Notes under the pieces: model-generated | What the model was told of the DNA's origin: nothing | The model's input: the letters and a program-made list of their open reading frames with translations, nothing else | The model's database searches: none | Program-made: the position numbers and the translations under genes | Assembly (NCBI GenBank): GCA_035560935.1 | Contig: DATMYQ010000138.1 | Location: 1-10,526, forward strand | Direction of reading: 5' to 3' | DNA: 10,526 nucleotides | Source: DATMYQ01 sp035560935 | Lineage (GTDB): Bacteria > Bacillota > Negativicutes > Sporomusales > Sporomusaceae | In this document: positions 6,406-10,526 of the stretch, in pieces | How positions within the stretch are numbered: the stretch's first letter is position 1 | Layout of the letters: each line of letters starts with the position of its first letter

Positions 6406-7053
6406 ATGAGTGAATTTGAAAAATTGGCAGAAGCGGTGTTTGCGGGTGATGACGATCAGGCGCAGGAAATAACCCGTAAACTGATTGATGGCGGTGCGTC
6501 GCCAATGGAGATAGTGAATAAAGGATTATTAGCCGGGATGGACATTGTAGCACCCAAATTTAAAGCGGGTGAAATGTTTATTCCGGAAGTCATGATGTCT
6601 GCCAAAGCACTGTCGGAAGGAATGAAATTGGTGAAACCGCTGTTGTCGGCGGCGGATGCGGCCGGTATGGCAACCTTTGTGATGGGAACAGTAAAGGGCG
6701 ATTTGCATGATATCGGTAAGAATCTGGTAGTGATGATTCTGGAGAGCAGCGGTTTTAACGTCGTTGATCTGGGAGTCGATGTGGCACCGGAACAATTTGT
6801 CGCCGCCATTAAGGAACATAAACCGTTGATTGTCGGTATGTGCGCTTTGTTGACCACGACGATGATGGCGATGAAAGATACTATCGACTGTATCACCGCC
6901 GCCGGTCTGCGGGATAGTGTCCGGATTTTGATTGGAGGAGCGCCCCTGTACCCGGAATTTGCGGAAAAGATCGGCGCGGACGGATACTGTGTTGATGCCG
7001 TTGCCTGTAAGGAAATGGCGGCTAGTTTTATACCTGCTAAAATAAGGAACTAA
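6406..7053 (+). CDS. Corrinoid (B12-binding) methyltransferase protein, MttC/MtbC/MtaC type
   Basis: This 215-residue cobamide carrier accepts a methyl group on Co(I) from a substrate methyltransferase and donates it to the next one. The N-terminal helical cap domain (about 1-85) carries the KAGEMFIPEVMMSAKAL stretch typical of corrinoid proteins. The Rossmann-like B12 domain follows, with D-L-H-D-I-G-K-N-L (99-107); His101 is the expected lower axial cobalt ligand. CALLTTTM (146-153) stands where the family usually has S-x-L, so Cys146 replaces the common serine. GGAP (177-180) and GADGYCVDA close the site. ATG 6406 is chosen because GGAGG lies 7 bases upstream; ATG 6388 and 6400 are in frame but badly placed. 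It is first in the sigma-54 operon, and its partners are the MtrH-like and MttB-like proteins downstream. Confidence 0.95.
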   Translation: MSEFEKLAEAVFAGDDDQAQEITRKLIDGGASPMEIVNKGLLAGMDIVAPKFKAGEMFIPEVMMSAKALSEGMKLVKPLLSAADAAGMATFVMGTVKGDLHDIGKNLVVMILESSGFNVVDLGVDVAPEQFVAAIKEHKPLIVGMCALLTTTMMAMKDTIDCITAAGLRDSVRILIGGAPLYPEFAEKIGADGYCVDAVACKEMAASFIPAKIRN

Positions 7054-7075
7054 TTAAGTAAATGGGGGAGTTATC

Positions 7076-7876
7076 TTGCTGATTGTAGGCGAGCTGATCA
7101 ATACCAGCCGCAAGGCGGTCAATGAAGCGGTCGACAACAAAAATGCCCGGTATATTCAACAAGTGGCCCTGGAACAGGTAGAAGCCGGAGCGAATTATGT
7201 TGACGTAAACTGCGGTAACAAAGTGTTTGATGAAGTAGAGACCATGAAATGGATGGTGAATACCATTCAGGAAGCGGTCCATGTGCCTCTGTGCATCGAC
7301 AGTCCTAACCCGCAGGCGTTGGCTGCAGGTCTGGAACTGGTGAAATTCGGGACACCCATGATCAATTCTATCACTGATGAGGCGGCGCGCTTTGAAGCGG
7401 TGATTCCGCTGGTGCAGAAATATAAAGCCAAGATTGTGGCGTTGTGCATGGACGACCGGGGAATGCCGGACACGGCGGCCGATCGCTTGCGGGTGGTTGC
7501 CAGTTTGCATGCCAAGTTTATGGCGGCGGGTGTTAACGATGATGACATTTATTTTGATCCGTTGATAAAACCAGTCAGCAGTGTGGGGACGGCAGGCGTT
7601 GAAGTGCTGGAAACGATTCGGCAGGTTAAGGAACAATATCCGGGAGTCCATTTTATGTGCGGCCTGAGCAATGTTTCCTACGGCTTGCCCAACCGTAAAT
7701 ATCTGAACCGATTGTTCGTGGCTCAAACCATGACCGTTGGCATGGACGGTTATATTCTGAATCCTACCGATCGCGGTATGATGGGACTGATCTACGCGGC
7801 CAAAACATTGCTGGGACAGGATGAGTATTGCATGGGTTACATTAAAGCCCATCGCAAAGGCTTTTATCCGGAATAG
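7076..7876 (+). CDS. Methyltetrahydrofolate:corrinoid methyltransferase (MtrH/AcsE-like, pterin-binding)
   Basis: This 266-residue TIM-barrel enzyme of the pterin-binding family moves a methyl group between a corrinoid protein and tetrahydrofolate; in this operon it probably makes methyl-THF for the Wood-Ljungdahl pathway. Features seen are GELINTSRK (5-13), EAGANYVDVNCG (36-47), PLCIDSPNP (71-79), a conserved Asn at 97, YFDPLIKP (159-166) and GLSNVSYGLPNR (197-207). Asp75, Asn97, Asp161 and Asn199 match the pterin-contacting residues described for the acetogen AcsE enzyme. The start is a TTG (7076-7078) with GGGGGAG 5 bases upstream; no better ATG exists in the conserved N-terminus. It starts 22 bases after the corrinoid gene, so co-expression is near certain. 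Length and motifs are complete. A role in the central acetyl-CoA pathway is less likely because no carbonyl branch genes are present in the window. Confidence 0.93.
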   Translation: MLIVGELINTSRKAVNEAVDNKNARYIQQVALEQVEAGANYVDVNCGNKVFDEVETMKWMVNTIQEAVHVPLCIDSPNPQALAAGLELVKFGTPMINSITDEAARFEAVIPLVQKYKAKIVALCMDDRGMPDTAADRLRVVASLHAKFMAAGVNDDDIYFDPLIKPVSSVGTAGVEVLETIRQVKEQYPGVHFMCGLSNVSYGLPNRKYLNRLFVAQTMTVGMDGYILNPTDRGMMGLIYAAKTLLGQDEYCMGYIKAHRKGFYPE

Positions 7877-7930
7877 AATTATCTGTTGAAGCGTTTTCAT
7901 ACTACCAAGTAAATAAGGGAGGAACCTGTA

Positions 7931-9151
7931 ATGAAAAACATGGAACATTTAAAAGAAAAACCGATTGCCGTGTTGGGGGCCGGTGCGGTGGGAAAAGCGA
8001 TCGCCGGCGACTGTGCGCTGGGTGGCGCGAAAGTCCGGATGTGTGACCTGCCGCCGTTTGCAGAAAAAACCCTGTTCGGCATCAAGGAAAATGGGCTGAA
8101 GTTTTTCGGCGATCAATTGAATCTTTATGGTTTTGAGCGGTCCGGTATGGCGAAAATGGACAAGGTCACCACCGACGTGGCGGAAGCGGTAAAAGGAGCG
8201 AGGTTAGTTGTGGTGGCCACTCCCTGCGCCGGGCACAAGCCATTTTTTGAAAAACTGATACCGGCGCTGGAAGACGGCATGGTCATTCATATTTTTCCGG
8301 ACAATTACGGCTCGTTGGTTTTGCGGAAAATGATGAGGGAAGCCGGCTGTACGAAAAAAGTCATCATCGGCGGCTGGTCCAGTTCCACTTATGGTAGCCG
8401 GGTGGAAATCAAAGGCGGCGTTGTTTTACCTAAGATTCGCGTTTATTATCGGGCTATCACTCTCCGGGGAGCGGCGATGCCGGCCAGCGACACTGACGCA
8501 TTCCTGGAAAGCTCGAAATATTTGCCGTCGATGGACGCCGTGACCCGTGGACAGGGAGCCGTTGCCGGCGATACCGTGATGGATAATGGCTTTAGCAATG
8601 TGAATCCGGTTCTGCATTGTCCCGGAACCATCCTGGGCGTTGGCGTCATGGAGAACTATGGTGTCATTTTTGGTGAAGACAAATACCAGTACAGTATTTA
8701 TTCCCATGCGTACTGCCCGTCGATATCCGAGGTTCAATACGCTTTTTATCAAGAGGAATGTGCGTTGGCCGCAGCCATGGGCGTCGGGATTCAACCCTAT
8801 AAAAAAGAACAGTTTTTCTCGCGGGAAAATGTCCTGGGGGCTGAATATATGGGCGATGATTACGTCATTCCCTTTGAACAGCAGGATCCGATTCAGTTTG
8901 GAACCGGACCGTTCAGCATGGAAAACCGCTATATCACCGAAGATATTCCGGTGGGTTGCCATGTTTATCATGAACTGGGCAAAAAATTCGGCGTTCCCAC
9001 CCCGGTGGTCGATTCAATGATCAATCTGGCTTCGGCGATGCTGGGCCGGGATTTTTATAAAATAGGTTATACCCTGGATTATTTGGGTATCGGTCATATG
9101 GACAAAGCGGAAATGAACGCGTATCTCCGCGAGGGAACTTACAAGGAATAG
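7931..9151 (+). CDS. NAD(P)-dependent octopine/nopaline dehydrogenase family protein
   Basis: This 406-residue oxidoreductase is of the opine dehydrogenase fold, whose members form or split N-(carboxyalkyl) amino acids with NAD(P)H. The N-terminal Rossmann domain has the dinucleotide motif VLGAGAVGKA (14-23). The C-terminal helical domain has NVNPVLHCPGT (223-233); His229 sits where the catalytic histidine of opine dehydrogenases is found. RYITEDIPVG (333-342) and GVPTPVVDSMI (354-364) are also typical. ATG 7931 follows GGGAGGA by 7 bases. It lies between the MtrH-like and MttB-like genes on one strand, so it belongs to the same inducible pathway. Such an enzyme is not part of the characterised betaine demethylation systems. 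It may oxidise the substrate or its demethylated product; the actual substrate is unknown. Membership of the family is secure, the reaction is not. Confidence 0.9.
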   Translation: MKNMEHLKEKPIAVLGAGAVGKAIAGDCALGGAKVRMCDLPPFAEKTLFGIKENGLKFFGDQLNLYGFERSGMAKMDKVTTDVAEAVKGARLVVVATPCAGHKPFFEKLIPALEDGMVIHIFPDNYGSLVLRKMMREAGCTKKVIIGGWSSSTYGSRVEIKGGVVLPKIRVYYRAITLRGAAMPASDTDAFLESSKYLPSMDAVTRGQGAVAGDTVMDNGFSNVNPVLHCPGTILGVGVMENYGVIFGEDKYQYSIYSHAYCPSISEVQYAFYQEECALAAAMGVGIQPYKKEQFFSRENVLGAEYMGDDYVIPFEQQDPIQFGTGPFSMENRYITEDIPVGCHVYHELGKKFGVPTPVVDSMINLASAMLGRDFYKIGYTLDYLGIGHMDKAEMNAYLREGTYKE

Positions 9152-9202
9152 AAGTCGGGCACGTATTTGTCTGCAACGGCGGAAAGGAAAGGGAAAATAA
9201 TA

Positions 9203-10526
9203 ATGGCAATGGCAATGAGACGAAATATTGCGTTTTCTGTCCTGGATCAGGCCAAGATCAATAGTATCCATGAAAAAACCTTGTATTTGCTGGAAAATGT
9301 CGGCATGAAAATTACTGGCGAGCGGAGTTTGAAATTGCTCAAAGACCATGGCGCGGTGATGAGTGCGGACGGACGGGTGAAAATACCCCAGAAAATGCTA
9401 GAGCGAGCGCTAAAGAGCGCACCGAAGGAACTTACCTTGTACACCCGGGACGGGAACCCGTCTATGCAGATCAATCACGAAAATCAAGTGTATTTTGGCA
9501 CGCATGCCGATCAGTTGGAGCTGGTGGACCCGTTTACGGATCAAGTTCGTAAGTTTTTGAAAAAAGATATTAAAACCATGTGTAAAGTAGCCGACTATCT
9601 GCCGAATATATTTTTTGTGCTGTCGGTCGGAATGACGGAGGACGTGGCGCCTAAAGTACAGACACAAAGCACTTTTATTGAAACCATTAAGCATTTCAGT
9701 AAAACAATTAACTTTTCCACTAACGATATTGAGTCCTTGCAGGAATGTATTGACATTGCGGCGGATGTAGCGGGCGGTTTGGACAAATTGCAGGAGAAAC
9801 CCTTTATCTTCAATTATTGTGAACCGATTCCGCCGTTGACCCACCCCTTGGAAAGCACGGAAAAAATTTATATCAGTGCGCAGAACCGTATTCCTTTTGT
9901 ATATATGCCGTACTGTATGATGGGCGGAACATCGCCGATGAGCAAAGCAGCCACGCTGGCTCAGTGCAACGCGGAAGCGTTGACGGGATTGGTGATCACG
10001 CAGTTGGTCAGTGAAGGCGCTCCATTTATTTATGGGGCGATGCCCTCGGTTTTCGACATGCGGACAACCATCGGCAGTTATGCGGCGCCGGAATTTCATC
10101 TGAACATCGCCGCCATGGCGGATTTGGTGGCTTACTATGGGCTGCCGTTTTATGGCACCGCCGGTTGCTCTGACGCCAGAGTTATTGACGAACAGGCGGT
10201 TTCGGAGACGACGATGCAGATCTTCTCGACGGTTTTGAGCAAAGCGAACATCATTCATGACGTAGGCGTTATGGACCACTGCAAGAGCGTTTCGCCGGAG
10301 CTAGTGGTGCTGGCTGATGAAATCATTGAGGGAATGAAATATTATTCTCAGGGCATTGATGTGGAGGAAAGCGATTTTGCTCTGGATGTCATCGAAAAAG
10401 TCGGTCCTGGCGGACACTACCTTACGGAATCCCACACAAATAAGAATTTCCGTAAAGTATGGTACCCCAGTTTATTTAGCCGCAAGATGAACAATGAGGA
10501 TTTTTCGGAAGTGAAGGGTAAGATTA
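9203..10526 (+). CDS. MttB-superfamily amine:corrinoid methyltransferase, non-pyrrolysine (3' end beyond window)
   Basis: 441 full codons are seen of a protein that normally reaches about 470-490, so the C-terminus is missing. It belongs to the trimethylamine methyltransferase (MttB) family, which transfers a methyl group from a methylated amine to a Co(I) corrinoid protein. Visible are the N-terminal LENVGMKI region (residues 31-38), FGTHADQLELVD (about 98-109), PYCMMGGTSPMS, the AEALTGLVITQLVSEGAP stretch, GTAGCSDARVIDEQAV (about 318-333) and GPGGHYL near the end. No in-frame stop, and so no amber codon, occurs in the visible part. The region where archaeal MttB carries pyrrolysine is read here with ordinary codons (Arg326), placing it with the bacterial betaine methyltransferases such as MtgB, MtpB or MtcB. 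ATG 9203 is used; 9209 and 9215 are alternatives, and the AGGAAAGGG upstream is a modest ribosome site. Its substrate cannot be told from sequence. Confidence 0.92.
   Translation, partial: MAMAMRRNIAFSVLDQAKINSIHEKTLYLLENVGMKITGERSLKLLKDHGAVMSADGRVKIPQKMLERALKSAPKELTLYTRDGNPSMQINHENQVYFGTHADQLELVDPFTDQVRKFLKKDIKTMCKVADYLPNIFFVLSVGMTEDVAPKVQTQSTFIETIKHFSKTINFSTNDIESLQECIDIAADVAGGLDKLQEKPFIFNYCEPIPPLTHPLESTEKIYISAQNRIPFVYMPYCMMGGTSPMSKAATLAQCNAEALTGLVITQLVSEGAPFIYGAMPSVFDMRTTIGSYAAPEFHLNIAAMADLVAYYGLPFYGTAGCSDARVIDEQAVSETTMQIFSTVLSKANIIHDVGVMDHCKSVSPELVVLADEIIEGMKYYSQGIDVEESDFALDVIEKVGPGGHYLTESHTNKNFRKVWYPSLFSRKMNNEDFSEVKGKI

Noticed and set aside
6320..6412. Possible small gene starting with GTG in the sigma-54 leader
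   Set aside because: The purine-rich ribosome-like stretch overlaps the GTG itself and the 29-residue product is low-complexity and polar; it looks like leader sequence.
7037..7948. Minus-strand open frame of 303 codons
   Set aside because: It is antisense to the well-supported MtrH-like gene and rich in the His/Arg/Gln pattern typical of shadow translations.
9410..10279. Long minus-strand open frame of 289 codons
   Set aside because: It is the antisense shadow of the MttB-like gene, which reads with clear family motifs; it has no family likeness or ribosome site of its own.
1..10526. CRISPR arrays, insertion sequences, tRNA or rRNA genes
   Set aside because: No regularly spaced repeats, transposase motifs, terminal inverted repeats or tRNA-like cloverleaf were seen.

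Overview
The window looks like the chromosome of an anaerobic, probably acetogenic Bacillota, most likely a Negativicutes of the Sporomusa/Acetonema type. This rests on roughly balanced base composition, strong AGGAGG-type ribosome binding sites, a cobalamin riboswitch over a cobT operon, and a complete corrinoid methyl-transfer cassette of the kind that feeds methyl groups into the Wood-Ljungdahl pathway. The taxonomic call is inference from gene content only.

Left part (1-2640, minus strand): a two-gene operon, cobT then a short NCS2-like permease 11 bases downstream, is preceded by a well-preserved cobalamin riboswitch and an intrinsic terminator between aptamer and cobT. Cobamide lower-ligand attachment, and perhaps uptake of a ligand base, should therefore fall when B12 is plentiful. 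Middle (2765-4437, plus strand): a sigma-70-type promoter, an ABC-F protein of 518 residues and an intrinsic terminator form an independent unit.

Right part (4593-10526, plus strand): a PAS / sigma-54 AAA+ / Fis-type regulator, broken by an apparent single-base loss near 5650, is followed by a terminator and a near-perfect -24/-12 (sigma-54) promoter. That promoter drives a tightly packed operon: a corrinoid protein, an MtrH/AcsE-like methyltetrahydrofolate methyltransferase, an octopine/nopaline-type NAD(P) dehydrogenase, and an MttB-superfamily methyltransferase that runs off the window without any in-frame amber codon in the part seen.

How it fits together (inference): the MttB-like enzyme would demethylate a quaternary or N-methylated amine onto the Co(I) corrinoid protein, and the MtrH-like enzyme would pass the methyl group to tetrahydrofolate. 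The opine-dehydrogenase-fold enzyme would oxidise the substrate or the demethylated product. The dehydrogenase inside a substrate-inducible methyl-transfer operon is the most unusual point and suggests a substrate beyond the characterised betaines. The corrinoid-dependent operon and the B12-controlled cobT operon lie within about 4 kb of each other.
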